Below, piece by piece: positions 26,409 through 34,945 of a stretch of DNA of 64,000 nt (positions are counted from its first letter, which is position 1; each line of letters begins with the position of its first letter). A model generated the notes under the pieces. The model did not search any database and was not told the DNA's origin. It saw only the letters and a program-made list of their open reading frames with translations. Origin of the DNA: an uncultured Nostocoides sp. (GTDB taxonomy: Bacteria; Actinomycetota; Actinomycetes; Actinomycetales; Dermatophilaceae); contig CALMQX010000025.1 in the NCBI GenBank assembly GCA_937873315.1, forward strand, positions 1-64,000, in the 5' to 3' direction. The translations under genes were made by a program, and so were the position numbers.

Positions 26409-27008
26409 TCAGAGGTAGTTGCCGGTGCCTGGGTGGGGCTGGCCCTCTGGGCCGGCGTTGGGCCTTCCTTGGCCGCCGGGCCCACCTGCGTCACCCTCGT
26501 GCGTTGCCCCCGGGGGCAGTTGGCGCATCTGCTGTAACTGGGCCTGAGCCGCCATCTGCTGGGCGACCAGGGCGGTCTGTATGCCGTGGAACAGGCCCTC
26601 AAGCCAGCCCACGAGCTGCGCCTGGGCAATCCGCAACTCCGAGTCGCTGGGGGACTCCTCGCTGAAAGGCAGGGCGATCCGCTCCAACTCCTCGACCAGC
26701 TCCGGCGCCAAGCCATCCTTGAGTTCAGCGATCGACCGATCGTGAATGTCGGCCAAGCGAGCGCGCCCTTTGTCGTCAAGCGGAGCCGAGCGCACCTCCT
26801 CGAGCAATTGCTTGATCATCGAGCCGATCCGCATGACCTTGGCGGGCTGCTCGACCAGGTCAGCGGGGTTGCTCGATCGATGGCTCTGGTCGACTTCCTC
26901 GCGGTGCGGCGCGACCCCCATCCCGTCGGGGGTGATGACGACGACGCGTTCGCCGTCACTGGTCACCGTGGCGGGGATGCCTTGCGTGTGATCGGGCTGC
27001 TCACTCAT
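26409..27008 (-). CDS. bpa: Bacterial proteasome activator Bpa (PafE)
   Basis: 199-residue homologue of Rv3780 (DUF2587), an ATP-independent ring that opens the 20S proteasome gate. Recognisable are the helical core (LVEQPAKVMRIGSMIKQLL, ELVEELERIALPF, SELRIAQAQLVGWLEGLFHGIQ), a Gly/Pro-rich tail and the C-terminal GNYL, equivalent to the GQYL gate-docking motif of the mycobacterial protein. The N-terminal about 60 residues look disordered. It implies that the genome encodes a 20S proteasome, not in this window. A long palindrome follows the stop. Confidence 0.92.
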   Translation of the reverse strand: MSEQPDHTQGIPATVTSDGERVVVITPDGMGVAPHREEVDQSHRSSNPADLVEQPAKVMRIGSMIKQLLEEVRSAPLDDKGRARLADIHDRSIAELKDGLAPELVEELERIALPFSEESPSDSELRIAQAQLVGWLEGLFHGIQTALVAQQMAAQAQLQQMRQLPPGATHEGDAGGPGGQGRPNAGPEGQPHPGTGNYL

Positions 27009-27036
27009 GCGCCCTATCGTGCCTCATCGGGTGACG

Positions 27037-29391
27037 TCAGCCACGTCCCTTGGTCGCCGAACCCCCCGAGTCCAGCGACGGTCGTGACCGGACCGACACC
27101 AGCGTGGTTACCGCCACCGCGAGGGCGGCACCACAGAGCACCACCGCCCAGAGGGACAACGGAGGAGTGCGCGAGCCCAAGAACCAGGCCGCACCAAAGC
27201 CCACCGCCAGGCCTAAGGCGGTCGCGACGAAGGTGGCCACGAGGGCCCACATCACCGTCGCCCACCGCCGTGAGCCGCGGCCGGAGCCGGTGCGATCGCG
27301 ACGAGCTAGCCAGACAGCGGCCGCTGCCAACCCCAGTGCGGTGATGCCGAGCAAGGCGGCAGCGGGGAGTCCGAAGCGCAGGATTCGGTCCGTGCGGACA
27401 TACCCGGGCTCATACTCCACCAGGATCGAGCCGTCGCCGACAGCAATGGCATCAAGGGCCGCGTTGAGGTCCGCGAGCTGGCCGGCGAGCGGTTTGGCGG
27501 CGTCGGGCGTGACAAAGAAGGCGTCCCCCCGAGTGGGCAGTTCGAGCGAGGCCGCGAGTTCGGTGCTGAGCACCACGCCAGAGCGCAGGGAGAGCACCTC
27601 GCGCGCCCGGGAGGGCTCCAGGGTGATGGCCGGGAGATCGACCGTCTCGACCCCGCTGACGGAGAGTTCGCCGCTCTTGCCGCTGATCGTGGCAGTTCCC
27701 GTCATGAGAGTGACCTGATCCGCTCGGGTCAGGCCGGGCACCAGGACCACTGCGCTCTGCGCCAACGCTCCAGCCTGCTCGGCCGTGAGATCGAAGCGGG
27801 CCGCGATCACGGCAGCGGGCAGGACAAGGATCGAGGACGAGGCCAACGTGCCGGTGGAGCCGACCTTTTGGCAGGGCAACTGCGGCTGCTCATTGGTCAC
27901 GGCGGTGGGGTCATGCACGCTCGCCTGGGGGGTGCAATTGGGCGGGACCACGTTCACCACGCTCTGCGAGCGATCGGTGCCGGACCCGGTTGCGAAGAAC
28001 TCGCCACCCGCGATCAGCCTGGCCTGGACCACCGAGCTCGGGTGCGCCGAGTCGATCGCCGCCTTGACCGCATCGGAGCTCAGGCCCTCGGGATCCCAGG
28101 TCACGGTCACCTCACCGACCGCGCCCGCGGGCACGTATGCCGCCCGCGCTGCTGCTGCGGCCGACTCGAGCCGAGTGCTCAGCACGGCGTACCCAGCCGA
28201 GCCACCCACGATGCCGAGGATCAGCAGGGCCACCACCCAGCGGCCACTGGCCACCACCCGAGGCCACAGGGCGGCGAGAAGGCCACCGATGATGGCGGCC
28301 AGGGCAGTGAGGGCGCCGGTCATCGGGCGCAGGTCGAATGGCCCGGCGATCTCCGGCAGTCGGCCGATGAGCACCCGCGCCGCCACCCAGGCGGCCACTG
28401 CCCCCAAGCCCACCCCCACGACGGCGCTCGCGACCGTGACGATGGCGGCATACCCGCCGGGGAGCGAGCGGCCGCGGGCCTTGGTGCGCCAGACCAGGTG
28501 GGCGACTCCGGTCAGGGCGAGTACAGCAAGCGCCGTCGCGATGAGTCCGTGGGGGAGGTAGGGCTGGTCATCGACGTGGGCGCTCCGAGCTGCGCCGCGC
28601 AGGGCGGGGTTGATCTGGTCCTCTGCCGGGGGATGGGCCAGGACCTCGCGCGAGGTGACCGCCAGGCCATGGGCGTTGAGGTCTTGGACCTCGGCCCAGT
28701 CCATCGCCCGGTCGCGCAGGATGGTGAACTGGGTGTCCGCGCCAGCAGCCAGGGACCAGTCACCGGAGAGAACTTCGGTGGTGGCCAGCGTTCCCGGGAC
28801 CGCGCGAACCGTGCCGACGACCGTGATCGGGCCGGCATCGCCACCATCATTGGCAACCAGCGTCAAACCGGGCGTGCCCCAAGCTGTCGAGCCCTCTTGA
28901 ACCGCGATCTCGCCCTTCCCCGTGGGCCAGCGGCCGTCCACCAGGGTGAACCGGCCGGTCACTGCTGGCGGGAGGTCGGTGACGTAGATACCGACGGCGA
29001 GTTCGCGCCCGCCCGTGCGGATCCGTGAGGGGACCCACGCCGAAGGCACAACCGTGCCGCCGGTGAGCTGGCCCAGGGCGGTCGCGCGCTGGGCCGCCGT
29101 GCCCTGGGCGGACCAGCCAGGGATGCTGGTTGCGGGGGTCGAGGTCGTGAGGGTGCTCGACCCGTCGGGGGTCTGGATGAGGGCCCGGTCAAAGACCTCG
29201 GTCACCTGGGCCACGCCTTGGCCCATCAACGGGGTGGCGCGCTCGGCCCCGGTCGGACTAGCGGTCGTGAGCAGGGTGAGCGCGAGCATCCCCAACGCTG
29301 TCGGCACCGCGATTAGGGCGAACAGCGTGAGGGCAGTGGTCCACGGCGGCCGACGGGTGGGGTATGCCGTCTGCCGGCCTGCCGTAATCAC
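27037..29391 (-). CDS. FtsX-type ABC transporter permease, second permease
   Basis: 784-residue multi-pass membrane protein of the MacB/FtsX group. A first transmembrane helix (about residues 16-38), a large extracytoplasmic domain, several helices in the middle and at the C-terminus (AALLGITALGLAAAAVWLA; VMWALVATFVATALGLAVGF) fit a duplicated FtsX layout. The GTG at 29391 is taken as the start because it overlaps the stop of an 11-codon leader ORF (GTGA). The frame is open to 29580, but that would overlap the first permease and cross a perfect hairpin. It probably pairs with the upstream ATPase and permease. Confidence 0.82.
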   Translation of the reverse strand: MITAGRQTAYPTRRPPWTTALTLFALIAVPTALGMLALTLLTTASPTGAERATPLMGQGVAQVTEVFDRALIQTPDGSSTLTTSTPATSIPGWSAQGTAAQRATALGQLTGGTVVPSAWVPSRIRTGGRELAVGIYVTDLPPAVTGRFTLVDGRWPTGKGEIAVQEGSTAWGTPGLTLVANDGGDAGPITVVGTVRAVPGTLATTEVLSGDWSLAAGADTQFTILRDRAMDWAEVQDLNAHGLAVTSREVLAHPPAEDQINPALRGAARSAHVDDQPYLPHGLIATALAVLALTGVAHLVWRTKARGRSLPGGYAAIVTVASAVVGVGLGAVAAWVAARVLIGRLPEIAGPFDLRPMTGALTALAAIIGGLLAALWPRVVASGRWVVALLILGIVGGSAGYAVLSTRLESAAAAARAAYVPAGAVGEVTVTWDPEGLSSDAVKAAIDSAHPSSVVQARLIAGGEFFATGSGTDRSQSVVNVVPPNCTPQASVHDPTAVTNEQPQLPCQKVGSTGTLASSSILVLPAAVIAARFDLTAEQAGALAQSAVVLVPGLTRADQVTLMTGTATISGKSGELSVSGVETVDLPAITLEPSRAREVLSLRSGVVLSTELAASLELPTRGDAFFVTPDAAKPLAGQLADLNAALDAIAVGDGSILVEYEPGYVRTDRILRFGLPAAALLGITALGLAAAAVWLARRDRTGSGRGSRRWATVMWALVATFVATALGLAVGFGAAWFLGSRTPPLSLWAVVLCGAALAVAVTTLVSVRSRPSLDSGGSATKGRG

Positions 29392-29423
29392 TGCTCCATT
29401 ATGCGGGCGCGGTGGTGCACCAT
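29388..29423 (-). CDS. Possible 11-codon leader peptide before the second permease
   Basis: Reads MVHHRARIMEQ followed by TGA. It has a very strong Shine-Dalgarno (GAGGAGGGGG) directly before the ATG, and its stop overlaps the GTG start of the permease, so translation could be coupled. The ATG forms the start of the right arm of a perfect 19-bp hairpin whose loop is the Shine-Dalgarno itself. It may be a real coupled leader, or the true ribosome loading site of the permease. Confidence 0.45.
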   Translation of the reverse strand: MVHHRARIMEQ

Positions 29424-29452
29424 CCCCCTCCTCATGGTGCACCACCGCGCCC
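29405..29452 (-). promoter_or_regulatory. Perfect 19-bp hairpin with the ribosome-binding site in its loop
   Basis: Arms 29405-29423 and 29434-29452 are perfectly complementary (GGGCGCGGTGGTGCACCAT as read on the plus strand) around a 10-nt loop. On the transcript the loop reads GAGGAGGGGG, a consensus-like Shine-Dalgarno, and the following ATG is in the stem. The hairpin starts immediately after the TAA of the upstream permease. It can act as a terminator/attenuator or as a translational switch for the downstream permease. Confidence 0.6.
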
Positions 29453-32317
29453 TTAGGCCAGCCGCCTCGTGACGACTGGGGCTCGGCGCACCCCCGCGGC
29501 GGCCAGTGCCGTAGCCAGCAGGGGGACACCGATGACGGCCACGGCCAGCCAGGCCCACGGGATGCCCAGGGTGGGAGCAACGATCTTTTCGGCTCCGGTA
29601 TTGGCGTCCCACGACATCGCCGTCAGGGGATAGGTGAAGGCGTATCCGCAGACGGCACCCACGATCAAGCCCAGGATGCTGCCCACTCCGCTGGTCACCA
29701 TGGCTTGACCGGCCGAGATCAGCCTGCGCGTGGTCCGCGTCGCACCGACGGCTGCCATCGTGGCGTCCTCGCGTTGCTGCTCGGCGAGCGAGAGCGCGGT
29801 GGAGGTCAGCGTCACCACGAGCATGATCAGCGCGAATGCCGTGACCAGGATGGCGATCGCTAGTTGGTCGTCCCGCTGGAAGCCGCGCTCCACTTGGAGG
29901 CCATAGTCCTCACCCACCAGGGCGTTGACGCCTTCGCGGGTCGACTCCGAGATAGGCCCGGTGGTGTCGTGCACGAGCACAATGGGCATGGCGTTCGGCA
30001 AGTGGTGTGCCTCCACGACCTCCTGAGGGACGAGAACCGCAGCGTCCTGGAAGAAGATGCCCGGCGATGCCGGACCTGCGGGCACACTGACCGCGGGGAC
30101 AGTGAAGGTGTCGGTGACTGTGGCTTCGTTGTCGACCTGGATCCCACCATCAGCGGGAGCAGTGCTGGCAGGGTTCGTCGTGCCCACGACAAAAGTCAGC
30201 GAGCCATCGACAATCGCATCCGGATGGCCCAAAATCACGGCACCGCCCGCTCGAATCCGTTCTGCGTCGGCCCCTTCCAGGCCGACTCGGCGAGCGATTT
30301 CGGCAGCCGGCATGGTCCGGATGCCGGCCATGGACGGTTGCATCGACGAGTCGCCGATGACCTGACACGGCGATGCGGGGAAAGGTGCCTGGGACTGGGG
30401 GTCCCACGTACGAGCGAGCTTGAGCCAAAACGGTCGATCGTACAAGGAGTCGGCAGCGCTACAGCCGGGCATCTTGAGTACAACGAGGGAGGGTACGAAA
30501 TTCGGAGGCGGATCGCCATCAAAGGCGTTGCCGCTGACCACCCGCGAGTCGATCAGTCGAAGCGTGGGAAAGCGCTGCCCGATCGCCGCCTTGGTGTTGT
30601 CGAGTTCAGCGCGCGGCCCCGCGTCGAGATACATCGAGCCTTCGCCCGCGATCTGTTGAGGACGGTAGTTCCGCTCTTGTTCGAGGGTGTCGCTGGCGAT
30701 GGCGATCATCAGCGTCACCACGACCGCAACCCCGCCGACGATGGCGGCGACGGCGGGGCCGGAGCGGGCCCGCTGGCGGGCCGCATCACGCGCCGCCATC
30801 CGAATGGGGAGAGGGAACCTAGCGGCCAGTTTGCCGCTGGCGACCAGCAGCATAGGCACCAGGAAAAGCGCACCACCGATGAGTGCCACCACCCCTATCG
30901 GCACCAGATATGAACTCAGGCTCGGCTTCCTCATACCGGCAATGAGCGAGATAGAGCCGCCGGCCATGATCAGGGTTCCGATGATCGGCAGCAGTCGGCT
31001 TGGCGCTGGCGAGACATTCTGTCCGCGCATGACGCCCACGATGTCGAGCCGGCCGAGGCGGCGGGCCGGGATGAGCGCAGCCAGGACTGCCGCCAGGACA
31101 GCGCAGGTCGTGACCCCGGCGGTGGCCACCCAGGGGATATCGAAGGGCGCATAGGCGATGTGGGTTCCGGTGTTGAGGAACTTCAGCAGCGCAGATGCCG
31201 CCGCGATCCCCAGAGCGCTGCCGAGGACTGCCGCGAAGACGCCGAGGACGAGGGCTTGGCTCAAGACGATTCGTCGCAGGTGACCCGTGGTCGCGCCATT
31301 AGAGGCAGCCAAGGCCAGAGTGCGACGTTGCCGAGATGCGCTCACCGCAAACGCGGGGGCTACCAGCAGGCCGGTGACCAGGATGAGGATGGCCCCGCCA
31401 CCGAGTGCCAACGAGTTCGTCTCGTTGCTCTGGAAGGCGTCGACGCCCTGGGCTTCGATCGGGAGTTCTTCGGTGCTCGGTGGATGAGCGATGAGATACC
31501 GACTGATGACGGGCAATCCGTATGCCGAGAGGGCCGTGACCCGGTCGTAGGTCACGTCGCCGGCATTCATCACCAGCCAGCTCTGACTGATGCCGGACTG
31601 TTCCGCCACATGGTGGAGGGCGACCCAATCGGCCATCCCCCAATCGGTCCAGGCGCGAGCAGTGCCGACCACGGTCATCGAGCTGGTGCCCTTGTCCTTC
31701 ACCACGCTGACTGATCCGCTGGTGGGCAGCCCCCGCTGGATGGCCTGTGGGGTCACGACAATCTCATGGGGGTTGGTCGGCCACCGACCGGTGAGCAACT
31801 CGGCCTTGGTTCCCAGGCCGAGCCGGGCGTCGACGACCAAGGTCGACACAGTGAGTCGGCGGTCGCCGAGAGTCACGCGTTCCTGCCCGCTCTCAACGGG
31901 CACCGCGGTACCGCCGACGAGCTTGCCAATGGCGGCGGCATTCTCCTGAGCGGTCCCCGAGGGGGCGTAGCCGGCAATGGGTTTTCCCGTGCGGCCCAAG
32001 CCAACGGACATGTTCGCGGTATGTCCGTCTTGGACCACGGCGTACGGAACATTGCTGTCTGGGCGCTCGAAGGAGGGCGGAGAGATGACGGCATCGGCGG
32101 AACCGCCGGCGATGGCGTAACGCTCGACATCACTGAGAGCCTGGGTGGCATAGCTCGTCAAGGCAAAGGTCAGCAAGGCTGTGGGGATGCCGACCATCAA
32201 GAGCACGACCAGGCTGCGGCCGAAGTGGCGGCGGACCTCGCGCCTGGCCATCCTGATCGCCACTCCCCAGGAGCTGCGCCATGAGGCCGAAGGGCTGTCT
32301 GTCATCGGGACGCTCAT
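29453..32317 (-). CDS. FtsX-type ABC transporter permease, first permease
   Basis: 954-residue membrane protein of the MacB/FtsX permease family. The first helix (about residues 33-55, GRSLVVLLMVGIPTALLTFAL) is followed by a large extracytoplasmic domain (to about 300), a block of helices with the FtsX core (LGGGAILILVTGLLVAP; VLGVFAAVLGSALGIAAASALL), a second extracytoplasmic domain and C-terminal helices. ATG 32317 overlaps the ATPase stop (ATGA). With that ATPase it forms an exporter for an unknown substrate such as a lipid, peptide or drug. Confidence 0.9.
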   Translation of the reverse strand: MSVPMTDSPSASWRSSWGVAIRMARREVRRHFGRSLVVLLMVGIPTALLTFALTSYATQALSDVERYAIAGGSADAVISPPSFERPDSNVPYAVVQDGHTANMSVGLGRTGKPIAGYAPSGTAQENAAAIGKLVGGTAVPVESGQERVTLGDRRLTVSTLVVDARLGLGTKAELLTGRWPTNPHEIVVTPQAIQRGLPTSGSVSVVKDKGTSSMTVVGTARAWTDWGMADWVALHHVAEQSGISQSWLVMNAGDVTYDRVTALSAYGLPVISRYLIAHPPSTEELPIEAQGVDAFQSNETNSLALGGGAILILVTGLLVAPAFAVSASRQRRTLALAASNGATTGHLRRIVLSQALVLGVFAAVLGSALGIAAASALLKFLNTGTHIAYAPFDIPWVATAGVTTCAVLAAVLAALIPARRLGRLDIVGVMRGQNVSPAPSRLLPIIGTLIMAGGSISLIAGMRKPSLSSYLVPIGVVALIGGALFLVPMLLVASGKLAARFPLPIRMAARDAARQRARSGPAVAAIVGGVAVVVTLMIAIASDTLEQERNYRPQQIAGEGSMYLDAGPRAELDNTKAAIGQRFPTLRLIDSRVVSGNAFDGDPPPNFVPSLVVLKMPGCSAADSLYDRPFWLKLARTWDPQSQAPFPASPCQVIGDSSMQPSMAGIRTMPAAEIARRVGLEGADAERIRAGGAVILGHPDAIVDGSLTFVVGTTNPASTAPADGGIQVDNEATVTDTFTVPAVSVPAGPASPGIFFQDAAVLVPQEVVEAHHLPNAMPIVLVHDTTGPISESTREGVNALVGEDYGLQVERGFQRDDQLAIAILVTAFALIMLVVTLTSTALSLAEQQREDATMAAVGATRTTRRLISAGQAMVTSGVGSILGLIVGAVCGYAFTYPLTAMSWDANTGAEKIVAPTLGIPWAWLAVAVIGVPLLATALAAAGVRRAPVVTRRLA

Positions 32318-33045
32318 GGGGTGTGCCCAGCGCTCTCGAGCAGGTCTTCCAAACCACGGTCCACCCCGGTGGAGTCCACGATGCGCCCGTCCCGCAGGAA
32401 GATGACCCGGTCTGCCCAGGCCGCATGGCGGGCCTCGTGGGTAACGAGCAGGCCGGCGACACCGGCATTGCAGCGCTCGCGCAGGACGCGCAGGACCTCT
32501 TCGCCGGTGTGGCTGTCCAGGGCGCCGGTGGGTTCGTCGGCGAGCACGAATCGGCGTCCTCCGACCAGGGCTCGCGCGATGGCGACCCGTTGCTGCTGGC
32601 CTCCGGACATGGCGTCGGGGTACCGGTCAGCGAGCTCGACCAAGCCGAGTAGGTCAAGCGCGGCCCGTGCGTGCCGACGGGCTCCGCGGGCGCGCTCGCC
32701 GTCCAGCTCGAGCGGAAGGGAGATGTTCTCGGCCGCCGTCAGGCTGGGGATGAGGTTGTAGTCCTGGAAGACGAAACCCATCCGCCGACGGCGCATCACG
32801 GCGAGCTCGCGCGGGGTCATGGTGGTGAGCTCGTCACCGTCGACGATGACGTGGCCCCTGGTCGGCTGGTCAAGGCCACCGGCGACATTGAGCAGGGTGG
32901 ACTTGCCGGAACCACTGGGGCCCATGACGGCGACCAACTCGCCGGCTTCGATGGTGAGGCTGACGTTGTCCAGCGCCGTGACCGCGGTCGGTCCGCTGCC
33001 GTGGATTCGGGTGACGCCGTCGATGACGACTAGCGGGGTGCTCAT
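32314..33045 (-). CDS. ABC transporter ATP-binding protein (MacB/LolD type)
   Basis: 243-residue cytoplasmic ATPase. Walker [10 protein letters not shown] (about residues 42-50), Q-loop FVFQDYNLIPSLTAAEN, signature MSGGQQQRVAIARAL (about 147-161), Walker B RFVLADEPTGALDS and switch H in VTHEARHA are all intact. The MRRRRMGFVFQDYNLIPSLT wording places it in the MacB/LolD exporter group that partners FtsX-type permeases. It overlaps padR upstream and the permease downstream by 4 bp each, a fully coupled operon. Confidence 0.95.
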   Translation of the reverse strand: MSTPLVVIDGVTRIHGSGPTAVTALDNVSLTIEAGELVAVMGPSGSGKSTLLNVAGGLDQPTRGHVIVDGDELTTMTPRELAVMRRRRMGFVFQDYNLIPSLTAAENISLPLELDGERARGARRHARAALDLLGLVELADRYPDAMSGGQQQRVAIARALVGGRRFVLADEPTGALDSHTGEEVLRVLRERCNAGVAGLLVTHEARHAAWADRVIFLRDGRIVDSTGVDRGLEDLLESAGHTP

Positions 33046-33686
33046 CGGATCTGCTCCTGCACGTGAGTGATGGTGGGGTGATCCGCGGGCGTCGGCAGCG
33101 CGGGGTTTTCGTTCGCCATGCGCGCGGCCTGCGCGACCCGGATGGCTTCTTGGTGCAGCCGGGTCTCGACGTGATCCAGCCAGCGGACCTCGGCCTCGGC
33201 CATGAAGATCAGGTTTTCCAGGACGAGCAGCCAGGCGAGGTCCCGGCTGCGGGCATCGCCCGCCTGGGCATCGCGAGTCATCACGTCATGCTTGAGCCGC
33301 GTGAGATCACGCAGATGCCGCAAGGTAGCGGTCCGTTGGAACTGCGCGACCTGCTGGACATCCACGCCGGGGACGGTGACGGCCAAGGCGAGTTTGATGG
33401 TCAACTCGTCTCTGGGGGTGTTGTCTCGGTCCACGGGAGTGGTCCACCAGCGGTCGACTTCGGCTCGGCCGATCTCGGTGAGGCGATACGAGATCCGGCC
33501 CTCCGGATCGGGGTCTCCCGCCTGTTCCACCAAGCCGTCGCGCATCAGCCGATCAACCGTGGTGTAGACCTGCCCGACGTTGAGCGGCCAGGTGCCCCCG
33601 GTGCGCTCCTCGAACTCCGCCCGCAGTTGGGCGCCATACTTCTCACCTTCGGCGAGGAGCGCCATCAAACCCAGCTTTACCGACAT
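33042..33686 (-). CDS. PadR family transcriptional regulator
   Basis: 214-residue repressor. An N-terminal winged helix (about 1-85: KLGLMALLAEGEKYGAQLRA, VGQVYTTVDRLMRDGLVEQ, RISYRLTEIGRAEV) is followed by the C-terminal helical dimerisation domain with a Vir_C-like region, the PadR-s1/s2 layout. ATG 33686 has AAGGGGGA at good spacing; the frame is open to 33758. It is the first gene of the ABC exporter operon and is expected to repress it through two operator palindromes just upstream. The inducer, probably an exported compound, is unknown. Confidence 0.92.
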   Translation of the reverse strand: MSVKLGLMALLAEGEKYGAQLRAEFEERTGGTWPLNVGQVYTTVDRLMRDGLVEQAGDPDPEGRISYRLTEIGRAEVDRWWTTPVDRDNTPRDELTIKLALAVTVPGVDVQQVAQFQRTATLRHLRDLTRLKHDVMTRDAQAGDARSRDLAWLLVLENLIFMAEAEVRWLDHVETRLHQEAIRVAQAARMANENPALPTPADHPTITHVQEQIR

Positions 33687-33700
33687 TCCATCCCCCTTGC

Positions 33701-33711
33701 ATACTCGGTAT
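33701..33711. promoter_or_regulatory. PadR operator, proximal copy
   Basis: ATACTCGGTAT, an 11-bp palindrome with ATAC/GTAT arms, 15 bp upstream of the padR ATG. Its reverse complement recurs at 33733-33743. ATAC-N3-GTAT sites next to PadR genes are typical autoregulatory operators. Confidence 0.65.
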
Positions 33712-33732
33712 TCCGTGCGTATGAGGACATGT

Positions 33733-33743
33733 ATACCGAGTAT
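33733..33743. promoter_or_regulatory. PadR operator, distal copy
   Basis: ATACCGAGTAT, the exact reverse complement of the proximal site. Centre-to-centre distance is 32 bp, about three helical turns, so two PadR dimers could bind the same DNA face. Confidence 0.65.
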
Positions 33744-33760
33744 TACCCTCCCTGGCAACC

Positions 33761-33872
33761 CCCTCCCGCCTCAACTTTCCCGCCTGATGCCGAAAGGTTG
33801 ACGTTCGGGCCTCTTACAAGGGGCCCCAACCTCAAGGTTCCGGCATCAGGCGGGAAAGTTGAGGCGGGGGGG
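33761..33872. repeat. Large inverted repeat between padR and the quinone oxidoreductase
   Basis: Arms 33765-33792 and 33841-33868 are perfectly complementary over 28 bp; allowing one G.T pair the stem extends to 33761 and 33872. The 48-nt central region contains its own shorter palindrome (GGGCCTCTT ... AAGGGGCCC). It lies between divergent promoters, so it is not a terminator for either neighbour. It may be a REP/MITE-like element or a cruciform-forming regulatory site. Confidence 0.7.
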
Positions 33873-33874
33873 CC

Positions 33875-33880
33875 TAGGTT
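33875..33880 (+). promoter_or_regulatory. Putative -10 hexamer of the second quinone oxidoreductase gene
   Basis: TAGGTT ends 6 nt before the ATG at 33887. It starts 2 bp after the edge of the large inverted repeat, so any structure or protein on that repeat would overlap the -35 region. Confidence 0.5.
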
Positions 33881-33886
33881 TAGGGG

Positions 33887-34864
33887 ATGCGCGCGATCAG
33901 CATTCCGACTTTCGGCGGCCCCGAGGCGCTCACCCTGACCGAACTCCCCGACCCGCAACCCGCGCCAGGAGAGGTCCGGATCAGGGTCGCGGCTGCCGGG
34001 GTCAACCGAGCCGACACACTGCAGCGTCAGGGCTTCTACCCGCCGCCGCCTGGTGAGAGCGAGCTGCCGGGCCTGGAGGTCAGCGGCACCATCGATGCCC
34101 TCGGCGAGGGCGTCACCCAGTGGCAACTCGGTGACCAGGTGTGTGCGCTGCTCGCCGGTGGTGGGTATGCCGAGTACGTCACCGTGAGCGCGCTCCAGTG
34201 CCTGCCCATGCCCGCGGGTGTGAGCCTGATCGACGCGGCTGCCCTGCCCGAAGTGGTGTGCACGGTTTGGTCCAATGTCTTCCTCACCGCCAACCTGCAG
34301 CCAGGGGAGACCTTGCTCGTGCATGGGGGCTCATCGGGCATCGGCACCATGGCGGTTCAGCTGGGCCGTGAGGTGGGCGCCCAGGTGGCGGTGACCGCCG
34401 GCTCGGCCGATAAACTCGCGGCCTGCCGGGAGCTCGGCGCCGAGATCTTGATCAACTACCGCGAGGAAGACTTCGTCGAGCGAATCCGGTCCGCCACGGG
34501 TGGTGCCGGGGCGAACGTCATCCTCGACAACATGGGCGCCAAGTACCTGGACCGCAACATCCGCGCCCTAGCCGAGGCCGGGCGCCTGGTCATCATCGGC
34601 ATGCAGGGCGGCACGAAGGGCGAACTCGACATTGCCGCTCTGCTGGCTCGGCGGGCGGCCGTGATCGCCACTTCCCTGCGCGCGCGCAGCGCAGCCGAGA
34701 AGGCCACCATCGTGGCCGCCGTGCGTGAACATGTCTGGCCGCTGATCGAGGCCGGCCGCATCCGTCCCGTGGTGCACGCGACCTACCCGCTGGCGGAGGC
34801 CGCCCAGGCACACCGGAGCCTCGAGGCCTCGGGCCACATCGGCAAGATCCTGCTGACGCTCTGA
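33887..34864 (+). CDS. NAD(P)H-quinone oxidoreductase, PIG3/TP53I3-like
   Basis: 325-residue MDR-superfamily enzyme without zinc ligands. GVNRADTLQRQGFYPPPPG (about residues 38-56) and LLVHGGSSGIGTMAVQLGR (about 144-162) are the signatures of the PIG3/quinone-oxidoreductase subgroup, followed by NYREEDFVERI and GRIRPVVHATYPLAEAAQAH. It probably reduces quinones or detoxifies reactive carbonyls in the cytoplasm. It is a paralogue of the enzyme at 11451-12419. A leaderless TAGGTT element fixes the start. Confidence 0.92.
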   Translation: MRAISIPTFGGPEALTLTELPDPQPAPGEVRIRVAAAGVNRADTLQRQGFYPPPPGESELPGLEVSGTIDALGEGVTQWQLGDQVCALLAGGGYAEYVTVSALQCLPMPAGVSLIDAAALPEVVCTVWSNVFLTANLQPGETLLVHGGSSGIGTMAVQLGREVGAQVAVTAGSADKLAACRELGAEILINYREEDFVERIRSATGGAGANVILDNMGAKYLDRNIRALAEAGRLVIIGMQGGTKGELDIAALLARRAAVIATSLRARSAAEKATIVAAVREHVWPLIEAGRIRPVVHATYPLAEAAQAHRSLEASGHIGKILLTL

Positions 34865-34945
34865 CCTGGCCACCGCACATCGGCCGACGTAGGGTGGCTA
34901 GATCCCCGGGACATCCTCGAGGGTGATGCACACAAGGAGCGCGAC

